64,000 bases of DNA. Source: Chlorocebus sabaeus (taxonomy: Eukaryota > Chordata > Mammalia > Primates > Cercopithecidae). Below the pieces are notes generated by a model. It saw only the letters and a program-made list of their open reading frames with translations, was not told where the DNA came from and did no database searches. Positions 1-10,224 of the stretch are shown here, piece by piece. The stretch covers positions 56,911,435 to 56,975,434 of the forward strand of contig NC_132904.1 in assembly GCF_047675955.1 (NCBI RefSeq). The letters run 5' to 3'. The position numbers were made by a program, and so were the translations under genes. The first letter of the stretch is position 1. Every line of letters starts with the position of its first letter.

Positions 1-340
1 AGGACTATACTTTCTTCCTAAAATGTGAATTTCCTCTTTTGTCTGCTTCTAAAGTGGGATAAATGATCTCTTTCTTTGTTTGTTATCCTTACTAAACTCT
101 ACATCTTTTCAGGCAAGGATCACGTTGTTTTCATATTTGACCTTCTAGTACCTACCTCATAGTTTATTTATTTAAAAATAAATAAATAAAAATATATATA
201 GCTACACTAGATTCCCTTTGATTAGAATTTCCTCACATATATTTTCCTCATTTTTTTGCTTTCAACCATTCCATATCTTTATGCTTGAGGTGTAACTCTT
301 ATAAACACATATAACTAAATATTTATTTATTTATTTATTT
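1..340. other. AT-rich flank, no gene seen
   Basis: Low-complexity AT-rich sequence with a short run of A and T tracts near 165-200 and a TTTA-type run from about 318 that leads into the poly-T end of the first Alu. I see no coding signal or recognisable element. Confidence 0.6.
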
Positions 341-636
341 TTTATTTTTTTTGAGACGGAGTCTTGCTCTGTCGCCCAGCCTGGAGTGCAGTGGCCGGAT
401 CTCAGCTCACTGCAAGATCCGCCTCCCGGGTTCACGCCACTCTCCTGCCCTCAGCCTCCTGAGTAGCTGGGACTACAGGCGCCCGTCACAGCGCCCGGCT
501 AGTTTTTTGTATTTTTTTAGTAGAGACGGGGTTTCACGGGGTTAGCCAGGATGGTCTGGATCTCCTGACCTCGTGATCTGCCCGTCTCGGCCTCCCAAAG
601 TGCTGGGATTACAGGCTTGAGCCACCGCGCCTGGCC
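341..636 (-). mobile_element. AluY, Old World monkey AluYR-like subfamily
   Basis: Full-length reverse-oriented Alu with 5' poly-T. It is nearly intact and has the variants GTGGCCGGATCTCAG, GGCTAGTTTTTTG, ATCTGCCCGTCTCGG and CAGGCTTGAGCC, a set I associate with cercopithecoid AluYR elements. A short direct repeat of the form TAAATATTTA flanks it, consistent with a target-site duplication. Confidence 0.85.
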
Positions 637-733
637 TAAATATTTAAACTATTTGATCTGTTTCTCTCTTTGCTTTGGCAAGTCTAGTCCATTTGCATTT
701 TCTGTGTTGAGTATTTGGACTAATTTCTTACGT

Positions 734-738
<5 letters not shown>

Positions 739-766
<28 letters not shown>

Positions 767-1044
767 ACAGAGTCTCCATCTGTAGCCCAGGTTGGAGTGT
801 AGTGGCATGATCTCGGCTCACTGCAACCTCTGCCTCCCGGGTTCACGCTATTCTCCTGGCTCAGCCTCCGGAGTAGCTGGGACTACAGGCGCCCACCACC
901 ACACCCAGCTAATTTTTTGTATTTTTAGTAGAGACGGGGTTTAACCGTGTTAGCCAGGATGGTCTCAATCTCCTGACCTCGTGATCTGCCCATCTTGGCC
1001 TCCCAAAGTGCTAGGATTACAGGTGTGAGCCACCGCGCCTGGCC
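739..1044 (-). mobile_element. AluY-type element
   Basis: Full-length reverse Alu beginning with about 25 T residues and ending in the GCGCCTGGCC head. It retains the standard two-monomer layout and CpG-rich blocks, so it is fairly young. Confidence 0.85.
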
Positions 1045-1104
1045 AGCAAAACTCACTCATTTAATTTTTGATTTTTATTTGGTTCACTTTTCTGTGTTCT
1101 CTCT

Positions 1105-1246
1105 TATTTTTTATTTTTGTATTTTTAGTAGAGACATGGTTTCACCATGTTGTCCAGGCTGGTCTTGAACTCCCGACCTCAAGTGATCCACCCAACTTGG
1201 CCTCCCAAAATGCTGGGATTACAGATGTGAGCCACTGTGCCCAGCC
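1105..1246 (-). mobile_element. Partial Alu (one monomer)
   Basis: Reverse Alu covering only the left-monomer side, from TTTTTAGTAGAGACATGG to the CCCAGCC head. The other monomer is absent. Confidence 0.75.
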
Positions 1247-2129
1247 TCTGTGTTGTCTTCATTCCTTATATTTGGCCTTTAAATGGGGTTATTGGTTCAT
1301 TACATTTTCTTATTCTTCCTGTTTACTACTTAGGAAGCACGTATTCCAATTTTAGTGTTTTAATTATAGCTCTTGACTGTATCATGCATTTTTTCATATT
1401 TGTTAATTGTTTATTTGTCAAAACAAACTATTCATTTGCCCACATATTCATGTTTCACAGTTCAGGAACATAGGCTAGTGACAAACTCCCATGGAACACA
1501 ATCCACAGAAATTCTTTACATTCCAATATCACTTTGCATTCTGAAAGATACCAGCCTTTTTCATCTCTTCAAAATCGTTCGTAGGATTACAATTTCTGCA
1601 GAAATCTGTATATGCCTTATTTCATCGTTTAGCCACAACAAACTTATAGATAGTTGCAACTCCTAGGACACAACAAATGCTGCAACAATATGAAATGGCA
1701 GATGCTTGGCCAAAAGGCCAAAAACCTTGAGGTTTCATCAAGGCACTGGAAGCTATGATAGTCATGGTGTTGCATCATCCTCTACAAGTTCTTTCCAGAT
1801 GATAGAGAAATAGGCATTGCTGTTGCACCAGCTGCATGCAGGTGCAGAAGTTATTATGCATTTTTAATGCATTAACTCTGTTTAAAGAACTGCACCAATG
1901 ATGTTACAAGGGCTTTAAAATGCTTTCACTTTGGTATTTCCCATTCTGATTTATACACTGTTGTTCATTATTTCCCCTGGGTGGAGGAACTAGCCACATG
2001 ATGTAAACACTATTACTATTCTTTTTATAAGGCTAACACCCAGTATGTTTCAATCTGCTTACATGTTTACCACTTTCTCTGTACACTGTTTCTTCTTGTC
2101 TTTCTAGGACAAGACTTTATTCTAATACT
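1247..2129. other. Unassigned intergenic sequence
   Basis: About 880 bases of moderately AT-rich sequence between Alus. Short open frames occur on the + strand, but none has a recognisable domain or codon bias. I see no gene here. Confidence 0.5.
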
Positions 2130-2432
2130 TTTTTTTTTTTTTTTTGAGATGGAGTCTCACCCCGTCACTAGGCTGGAGTGGAGTGGTGTGATCTCGGCTC
2201 ACTGCAACCTCAGTCTTCTGGGTTCAAGCCATTCTCATGCCTCAGCCTCCTGAGTAGCTGGGACTACAGGTGCACACCACCATGCTCAGCTAATTTGTTT
2301 TTTAAAATTGTTTTAGTAGAGACGGGATTTCACCATGTTGACCAGGATAATCTCAATCTCCTGACCTCATGATCTGCCCACCTCAGCCTCCCAAAGTGCT
2401 GGGATTACAGGTGTGAGCCACCACGTACGGCC
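2130..2432 (-). mobile_element. Alu element
   Basis: Full-length reverse Alu with leading poly-T, diverged at several CpG positions (head reads CACGTACGGCC), consistent with an AluS-age copy. Confidence 0.8.
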
Positions 2433-2569
2433 TGTTCTAAGACTTTCTTCTGAACTGTTTTCACCTACTTGAAGTACAGCTTTTTGTATTTTCTTTAGAG
2501 CAGTTCCCTTGGTAGTCCACATTTTTAAAAACTGTGAATGTGGTTTGCTTTCATTCATTCATTCAGTTT

Positions 2570-2682
2570 TGTTTTTTTTTTTAAGGACAAGTTTTCGCTG
2601 TATTGCCTGGGCTCAAGGGAACCTTCCACCCTAGCCTCCTGAGTAGCTGGAATTGCAGGCACATGCTAACGTGCCTGGCTTG
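2570..2682 (-). mobile_element. Alu monomer-like fragment
   Basis: About 110 bases resembling a single reverse Alu arm (GCCTCCTGAGTAGCTGG block then GTGCCTGGCT). It is strongly diverged, so it could be a FLAM/FRAM-type monomer or a truncated Alu. Confidence 0.55.
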
Positions 2683-2941
2683 ATTTCATTTTTGAAAAAT
2701 AGTTTTCCTGGATGTACAATTCTAAATTAGCAGTTGTAATATCTTAGTACTTTCAAAACATTCTGCCATCTCTGGCTTCTTTTTTGCCTTGTTGTTTCTT
2801 GGTGGTCCTTTCTTTCTGGATGCTTCAAGATCTCTTGGTCTTTAGAGTCTGCAGTTCCATTGTGATGTATTTTAAGGTGGCTTTCTTTCTATGTATTCTG
2901 CTTGGGATAAATTGTTCTTTCTGGATCTGTAGGTTTGTGGG

Positions 2942-3264
2942 TTTTTTTTTTGTTTTTTTTTTTTTGTTTTTTTTTTTTTTTTTTGTGAGACAGAGTTTCT
3001 GTTGCCCAGGCTGGAGTACAGTGGTGCGATCTTGGCTCACTGCAACCTCCGCCCCCTGGGTTCAAGCTAGTCTCCCACCACAGTCTCCCGAGTAGCTGGG
3101 ATTACAGACATGCGCCACCATGCCTAGCTAATTTTTGTACTTTTAGTAGAGACAGGGTTTAGCCATGTTGGCCAAGCTGGTCTCGAACTTCTGACCTCGG
3201 GTGATCCGCCCACCTTGACCTCCCAGAATGCTAGGATTACAGGTATCAGCCATTGCACCCGGCC
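2942..3264 (-). mobile_element. Alu element
   Basis: Full-length reverse Alu preceded by a long T tract broken by G residues (the degraded 3' tail). It ends at the GCACCCGGCC head. Confidence 0.8.
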
Positions 3265-3632
3265 CATTTGCTCTTAATATTGCCTGTCCTGACCTTATTC
3301 TCCATGTCTTTTAAGCTTTCATATTTTCAATCTCCTATCCGTTTATGCTGCTGTCTGGATAAATTCTTTGGCCATAGCTTCAGCTCTCTAATTCTGACTT
3401 CAGCTGCTATCTATTCTGTATATTGAATTTTAGATTTCAGTAATTATATTCTTCATCTGTAGAAGTTCTATTTTATGTTTTTTGTTTTTATATAAAAGGA
3501 TTTTTAAAAAAAAACTTTCTATTTTTTCTTGTTTCTTATAAGCTTATTTTTGTAATTACATCTTTAAATTTTGAAAACATTTTCATGTAACATCTATAAT
3601 TCTTAGTGGTCTGAATCTGTGTCTCTTCTTTC

Positions 3633-3916
3633 TTTTTGTTTTTTGAGACAGGGTTTCACTCTTGCCCAGGCTGGAGTGCAGTGGCATGATCTCAGCTCAC
3701 TGTAGCCTGGACTTCCCAGGCTCCAGTGATCTTCTCACCTCAGCCTCCCGAGTAGCTGAGACTACAGGCATGTGTCTTCACGCCTGGCTAATTTTTGTAG
3801 AGATGAGGCTTCACCATGTTGCCCAGGCTGGTCTTGAACTCCTGAGCTTAAGCAATCCACCTGCTTTGGCCTCCCAAAGTGCTGGGATTACAGGCATGAG
3901 CCACCTTGCCTGGCCT
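3633..3916 (-). mobile_element. Alu element (J-like)
   Basis: Full-length reverse Alu with heavy divergence, including GTAGCCTGGACTTCC and AGCTTAAGCAATCC, which fit an older AluJ-type sequence. Confidence 0.75.
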
Positions 3917-4488
3917 GAATCTATGTTTCTTGTTTTTATGTATTTTTACTCAGATTTTCAAGGCTATGAGTTCATTGCTTGGTTTATGAGCGGTAGTTGT
4001 TGAGGCCTAAATTGGGGAGGCTTTCCCCCAGAGACAGTTTGCTTCTCTTTCTTCTCTTGGAGAGAGTCACTTTAGACTTTTTAGAAGACTTTGACTAAGA
4101 AAGGGTGGTCATGTAGCTTTACCACCTCTCTGCAGTTCTGAAGTTCTGATACTCACATCAGTGTTACTAGAGAACTCTGGCCTCAGGCACACCTCTTCTC
4201 TCCCTTCTTCCCTCCCTGCAAAGCTGGCTGCCTGCTACCTGTTTTTCAGCCCCCAGGTGCCCCCTCTGCAGGCTCAGCTCCTGGCCACCTCACCCTGGCA
4301 ATGACATTCCTTCCCAGGCTCCTTTGTGGTCCCTCGCTGATTCCTATCCATAAAGAGGTGTGTCTCCTCCCTACTGGCCTTGGACATTCCGGGACTAGCT
4401 CACAATGATCTGTTTGGTTGCTGGAGTAAGTGGTCCTTGCAGACTTCTCTTAGGTTTGTAAGATTAACAGTTTAGTTATCAGAGCTCA
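3917..4488. other. Unassigned intergenic sequence
   Basis: About 570 bases with a GC-richer patch around 4190-4330. No open frame of note, no splice-flanked exon and no repeat family that I can name. Confidence 0.5.
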
Positions 4489-5425
4489 TTCTTTTTTTAA
4501 TTAATCAACATTACTGAGGTATAATTTATAATACAACAAACTGCCTCCATTTAAAGTGTATAGTTCAGGCCAGGTGTGGTGGTTTACGCCTGTAATCCCA
4601 GCACTTTGGGAGGCCAAGGCAGGCAGATTACCTGAGGTCAGGAATTTGAGACCAGCCTGGCCAACATGGTGAAACCCTGTCTCTACTAAAAATACAAAAA
4701 TTAGTCGGGTGTGGTGGCACATGCCTATAATCCTAGCTACTTGGGAGGCTGAGGCAGGAGAATCACTTCAACCTGGGAGGTGAAGGTTGCAGTGAGCTGA
4801 GATTGTGCCATTGCACTCCAACTTGGGTGACAGAGTGAGACTCTGTCTCAAAGAAAAAAAAAAGGAAAAAAAGTGTATGTTTAGTGAGTTTTGAGAAAGT
4901 CTTGGCCTATGTATCCACCACCACAGTCAAGACATGGAACATTTCCTCACTTCAGAAGTGCCATGGGCCCTTTTGTAGTACTCCATGTCATATCTGGCTA
5001 TGGGCAACCACTGCTCTGCATTATGACAGACTAGTTTTCGTATTGTAGAATGTCATATAAATGGAATAACAAAATTTGAATTTTGTTTTTTTATAACCAG
5101 TGGCTAAGAAACAACTTGAATTCTTTGTGTCTGCTCCTTTCACACAGTACAATTGTAAAATTTATCAATGCATTGTGTCTATCAATTGTTCATCGCTGAG
5201 TAATATTTTATTGTATGAATGTACTATAACTTGTTTATCCAGTCACTTGTTGATGGATACTTGATTTGTTTCAGATTTTTGACTATTGTGAATAATGTTC
5301 TTTGGAACATTTGTGTAGAAGTCTTTGTGAAGACATGTTTTCTTTCTTCTGAGGTAAATACCTAGGAGGGGAATGGCTAAGTCATAGGGTAGGGAGTGCT
5401 TAACTTTGCAAGAAACTGTCAGATC
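4489..5425 (-). mobile_element. Old L1 (L1M-type) 3' fragment, interrupted by an Alu
   Basis: The antisense strand of an old LINE-1 end: the ACTGAGGTATAATTTATAATACAACAAACTG block, the CCACCACCACAGTCAAGACATGG block and the TTGTGAATAATGTT block appear in the order expected for an inverted L1M 3' region. A forward Alu at 4568-4870 splits it, with AAGTGTAT-type repeats on both sides. Confidence 0.75.
4568..4870 (+). mobile_element. Alu element nested in old L1
   Basis: Full-length forward Alu from GGCCAGGTGTGG to an A-rich tail. Flanking AAAGTGTAT direct repeats support insertion into the L1M fragment. Confidence 0.85.
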
Positions 5426-5597
5426 AATTAGCTCAGTGTGATGGTGCATGCCTGTAGTTTCAGCTACTTGGGAAGCTGAAGCAGGAATATGGCTTGAGCC
5501 CAGGAGCTGGAAGCTGCAGTGAGCTATGATTGCACCACTGCACTCCACCCCGGGCAACAGAACAAGACTGTCTTTAAAATAATAATAATAATAATAA
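5426..5597 (+). mobile_element. Partial Alu (right-arm type) with AAT tail
   Basis: Forward Alu-derived segment lacking the usual 5' head, ending in a short (AAT)n microsatellite at about 5578-5597 that grew from the A tail. Confidence 0.7.
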
Positions 5598-5659
5598 ACT
5601 GGTTGTCATATTTTTACGTTCTCACCAAAAGTGAATGAGAGTTCTGTATAGAACTCATT

Positions 5660-6240
5660 CTTGAGATTGAAAGGCATCTGAACATGCCATACCAAAATAT
5701 GCCACTTAAGCATGCTGATTACTTTGATCTGAAGGGAACTGAAAAACAGCAGATTCAGAAAGGGTTGTCTGCTCTTCCCATTTCTACCTAAAAGCAGGGC
5801 ATACATTTCCCATGAGAAAGGTTTTCCTAGGAAGTAGAGAACATTCTTATCACTGGAGATGGGAAGTCAATGCTGAGATATGTTTGCCAAGCAATCCTTC
5901 CTGAAGTAACCCTTATTTTTCATTAGTTTTCCCCATCTACTCGCTAGTTACTTTCCCACAACTTGCTACCCCTAGAATTCCATACATTTTCCTTTGCCTT
6001 GTCACTTCTCCAAACATTTACAGCCCTTGGTTAAAATGGTATATAAGCCTTTGGGTCTGACCACTTCTTTGGAGTTTTCACTTCTTGTCTGTGAAGTCCT
6101 TGATGCTATGTAAAATTGTTAACATCAAAGAAAATTTGTATGATTTCTCCTGTTAATCTGTTTTTTGTCAGTTTGATTTGTAGGTCTCAGTTAAAGAACC
6201 TAAGAGGGTAGAGGAGAAGTTTTCCTTTCCCTACAAGGTA
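5660..6240 (+). mobile_element. Probable ERVL-class LTR
   Basis: A block with LTR character: it runs from about GAACATGCCATACC, has a TATA-like GGTATATAAGCC near 6040, a CTTGTCTGTGAAGTCC stretch just downstream, and ends in a CAGTTTGATT / TTTTCCTTTCCCTACA tail followed by an A-rich stretch. The layout resembles MLT2/ERVL-type solo LTRs, but I cannot fix the subfamily or exact ends. Confidence 0.4.
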
Positions 6241-7552
6241 AAAAAATAAAAAAAGTTTAGAGAATGATGGCTTTTGCCATGATTGCCACAAGGAGAATGC
6301 TGGGCTGGAGAGATGATACGGTGTCTGGAATCACAGTGCTGTATAGTATTCCTTTCTCTCTCTCTCCTGCTGGGCCAGCCCCCAAGATTTGATTACCATG
6401 GGGCTTCTTGCTCATGTGTACTGTGCACTTGGATGCAATAAACCATTCACTTACAACCTTACATCACAATGTGGCTCTGATGGATCCTGGCCAACACTTC
6501 CTAATCTCTGCTTTCTATCCCTGGGGAAACTGACTTCTTTTCCTCCAACTTCAATTCCATTTCTCATTTATAGATGTTGCCTTTCATGTCAGAATCTTGC
6601 TCTAACTTCCAACCTCTCTGACCAGATTTCATGCTCCTCTTCCTCTATTTGGCTTCTTTGGGTAATCCCTCCCTGGTTTCATCTCACTATAGGCCCTTTT
6701 ATTGCAGTGCATGCTGCACCCTCATCAAATTTCCCTCAGTCCTATGATCAAGCCCTAGAAAAGCAGTCCCAAGCAGGCCACAGCACCACCCTCCAGCCTG
6801 AACACCGAGATAGATCTGAGGGCCGAGGCCTTATCTTTCACCCCAGGGACTCAGGAACATGCTATAGAAAGCAGCCATCAGAACTGTCCAGATGACCACT
6901 GTAATTTTTTTATGTGCTTTGCTAGCCTGCCTGTTCTCCTTACTGCCATCTTGCTAGCACTGGCTATGTAGTCCATTCCTCTCCTGATGCCCAGTCTCTT
7001 TTCCCTGAAACAATTATTAATACATTAGATTTTAACTATTTCTTCTTACATCTCTGCATTTTGAAGTAATACGCGTACTGTATATCACTACCTTTTGAGT
7101 CAACATTTTAGGCATTATCTATTGACTTCCTCTTCTAGTACATTCCATGGACCACCATCCTTTCAATATAATTATATTTTAAATTTTAGTTGGAGCAATG
7201 TTCAGTGATTACACTGTGATTTCTATGCAAACATTATTCACACTGGAGTGTTGTAGTTTACTATTATATTTCCAATTTTATTTTTTGTTTCTCCTCTTGC
7301 TATCAATTTCCTTATTTTACTTTCATTTATCTGGTTTTCTTGGAAGTTACTGCTAGCTTTTTTCACCTTCTAATAGCCACCAAGTAGGCTCTTTTAGAAA
7401 GCCAGTAGCATCGCTAATCTAGCAAGTCTTTTTTCTTTTTTCTTGGAGACATTGTTTTTGGAGAAACCTGCTCTCTTTCTGCCAGGACTTTCAGGGATCC
7501 TCAGCTCTCTAGGTCAGAGGACTAGCTGCCTTCTGGGAATTTGTTTTTCTCC
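6241..7552. other. Unassigned intergenic sequence
   Basis: About 1.3 kb without a recognisable gene. A 168-codon open frame at 6389-6895 has no domain, repeat-derived protein or exon context that I recognise, so I do not call it coding. Confidence 0.5.
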
Positions 7553-7856
7553 TTTTCTTTTTTTCTTTTTTTTTTGAGATGAAGTCTCACTTTGTTGCCC
7601 AGGTTGGAGTGCAGTGGTGCAATCTCAGCTCACTGCAACCTCTGCCTCCTGGGTTCAAGCAATTCTCCTGCCTCACCTTCCCGAGTAGCTGAGATTACAG
7701 GTGTGCATCACGATTCCCAGCTGATTGTGTATTTTTAGTAGAGACAGGGTTTCACCACGTTGATCAAGCTGGTCTCAAACTCCTGACATCAAATGATCCA
7801 CCCACCTCAGCCTCCGAAAGTGCTGGGATTACAGGCATGAGTCACTGTGCCTGGCC
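7553..7856 (-). mobile_element. Alu element
   Basis: Full-length reverse Alu with poly-T start and GTGCCTGGCC head; moderately diverged (AluS-like). Confidence 0.8.
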
Positions 7857-9518
7857 TGTTTTTCTCCTTGTTTGAATTCCTATTTCATGGAGCTCCTATC
7901 TTCTTCCTTTTTCATTCTCCAGTGATTTCAACAACTTAGAGAAATGGTGACAGTGCTTCAATTCTTTTGTCTCTCTAGTCAAACTGCACCAGCCTAGGCT
8001 GGGGTTAAGTGGTAGAGGAGGGGTGTGGGTTTCAGGGAGGGACGTGGGAAGTCTCCTGGGCTCTTTCTCTCTTGGTGACAGAATAGTTCATGCCTTCCAC
8101 TTCTCCCTTGTTTCTCAACTTCAACATTTGAAAAAATGAGGTCAAGTTTTCCACTGGTGAGCAATTGCCTGTCCCATTGACAGTCATCCCACTGACAGTC
8201 AGTGGGTGGTTCTGCTTCACAGAGGCTTGGGGCAGGTGGGGAGGGGCCCTTCTGTTCCAGGCCTACATATACTAGGAACTGTTAGGTATTGAGCTGTAGC
8301 TGGTAGGTACCAGCACCACCAAACAGAAGTTAACTAGTGAGTATGGGTTAAGAGAGCCCAGACTTGGACCTGTAGAGCTGTCTGACCAGGAAAGGGGATC
8401 TGTTTCATCTCAGTCCCCAGGCTTTGCTTACTGGGCTCCTGGATCAGGGAGCTGAGTTCTCCCTGCCTCACCTCCAGCTCCCCAAGGCTGAACTGTGGTG
8501 AGCAGCCTAGACTAGTCATCTTCTTGGCAGGTCTAGTGTTGTCTTTTCTTTCGTGAATTATTAAATAGCTTTACCAACATCAGAAATTTGCCGGGAAGCC
8601 CTGAGTCTTCCCATGCAGCCTGAAGCTTTGCTGTAAATTAATACGGCTTTCACAGGCCTGCTTTTCCAAACTGGCCTATGACAACCAAAGTCCCATGTAT
8701 CCTAACATGTTCCAAACATTTTCTTTCTCTGTCGGAATGTAGTCAAAATGTTGGTATTTGAATCGCAACAACTCTCTGTGTTCCCAAATTCTCTTTTGAA
8801 CACTCTCAATGATGAACGTGACATTGTCCTACTGAGATGGGTTCACTATGGGCCTTAGGTCACAGGTGTATTTCTGGATTCTGAAGGCTTTCTATTAATT
8901 GTTGCTTTTCTTTTCCAAAGACTGCCACCTGGACTACATTTTAGTTCTGCATTAGAAACACAACTCAAAATCCTGCTTGCCCTTCCCTGCTACTTTAGTA
9001 TTTACATATGTCTCCAGTTTCTGGTAACATTTAGCCTAACTTCCTGGTTCCTGATTCTGTCTTCTATGTCTTTATCTTTTGAGTTTTTTCTGTCTCTCTC
9101 TTCCACCCAGGGCATAGACCACAGTTTAAATCCTGCCTCTTTGCCCAGTGGCCTAGCTCTGCAAAACTCTAAAAATACATTTTTCTCTGACTGCCAAATT
9201 TCTCATGTGGATTAGTACCTGAGATGATTTCTGAGATGATCAAAAAGGATATGTAAATCACCTGGCACAGAGTGATTTACATGTGACGGTTCCTCTTCGT
9301 ATCATTATCTGGATTTGTTTCCTTATCTGAATTAGGAGACTTCTAGCTTTGCAATCCATGTGTGATTGAGGCCAGCAGGCTGATGTGTGGCCTTTGAGCC
9401 GTTGAGTGTAGATTTTTTTTTAACTTCTTGCCATACCACAGCAGTTCCAGCAAATGTGCTCCAGCTCTCTGTAGATTCACACAGCCAGGGACAGGCTCAC
9501 TTTTAAAACTTAAAACTT
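7857..9518. other. Intergenic, upstream side of NLRP10
   Basis: About 1.66 kb of ordinary-composition DNA with no convincing exon or repeat family. A small imperfect duplication is visible around 8170-8210, where CAGTCAT and CAGTCAG with CCCACTGACAGTCA recur. No CpG island is apparent. Confidence 0.5.
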
Positions 9519-9788
9519 GGCCAGGCACAGTAGCTCATCCAAGGTGGGTGGATCACCTGAGGTCAGGAGTTTGAGACTAGCCTGGCCCACATGGTGAAAC
9601 CCCATCTCTACTAAAAATATAAAAATGAGCTGGGCATGGTGGCGGGCACCTGTAATTCCAGCTACTTGGGAGCCTGAGGCAGGAGAATTGCTTGAACGCA
9701 GGATATGGAGGTTGCAGTGAGCTGAGGTCATGTCACTACTCCCTAGCCTGGGCAACAGAGGGAGACTCTGTCTCCAAAAAAATAAAAT
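9519..9788 (+). mobile_element. Alu element with internal deletion
   Basis: Forward Alu whose 5' portion jumps from GGCTCA-equivalent (AGCTCATC) straight to CAAGGTGGGTGGATCACC, so about 30 bases of the left arm are missing. AAAACTTAAA-type repeats flank it. Confidence 0.8.
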
Positions 9789-9892
9789 AAATAAAAACTT
9801 AAAGTTTTTTTTTCTTAATCCATCTATCTAAGGAGGCATGCAGAGCCTAATAAAGAATGTGTGTGAGAAGGAAAGAGGAAGGGAGCGGGGAC

Positions 9893-9948
9893 AGAGAGAG
9901 AGAGAGAGAGAGAGAGTCTGAGAAAGAGAGAGAGAGATTGAGAGATTA
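9893..9948. repeat. GA-rich microsatellite
   Basis: A run dominated by AG dinucleotides, interrupted once by TCTGAGAA and then continuing as AGAGAGAGAG. It lies about 280 bases upstream of the NLRP10 start codon. Confidence 0.9.
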
Positions 9949-9984
9949 ACACACCCACATACCTTCCTACCCATTTGCCAACAC

Positions 9985-10002
9985 AGTCACGTGTCACCTG
10001 AC
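9985..10002 (+). promoter_or_regulatory. Paired E-box-like sites upstream of NLRP10
   Basis: CACGTG at 9988-9993 is followed after one base by CACCTG at 9995-10000, about 225 bases before the NLRP10 start codon. Both fit the CANNTG bHLH consensus. Their use is inference; no TATA box or initiator was identified. Confidence 0.25.
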
Positions 10003-10224
10003 AAAGAGGCAGTGGGGAATGACTAGGAAAATTCCCGTGCTCTTTCATCTGCTTGTCTTTCTTGGAGCTTTGCACATGTATCTCGTCTCTCCCTGGCCTC
10101 CGCTCTGCAGCTTGCCAAGCCCCCAGAAAGCAGGGTGGGCCTCTCAGCAGTGGACCTCTCCTTTTGTCTCCTTCTCCAGGTGACTGGTCTGCTGGTCTGG
10201 ACTTGATCCTTCCCCCAGATCACC

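Noticed and set aside
1373..1666. 97-codon open frame between Alus
   Set aside because: Composition and lack of exon signals suggest chance.
6389..6895. 168-codon open frame on the + strand
   Set aside because: No domain, signal, splice context or similarity that I recognise; the composition looks like chance translation of noncoding DNA.
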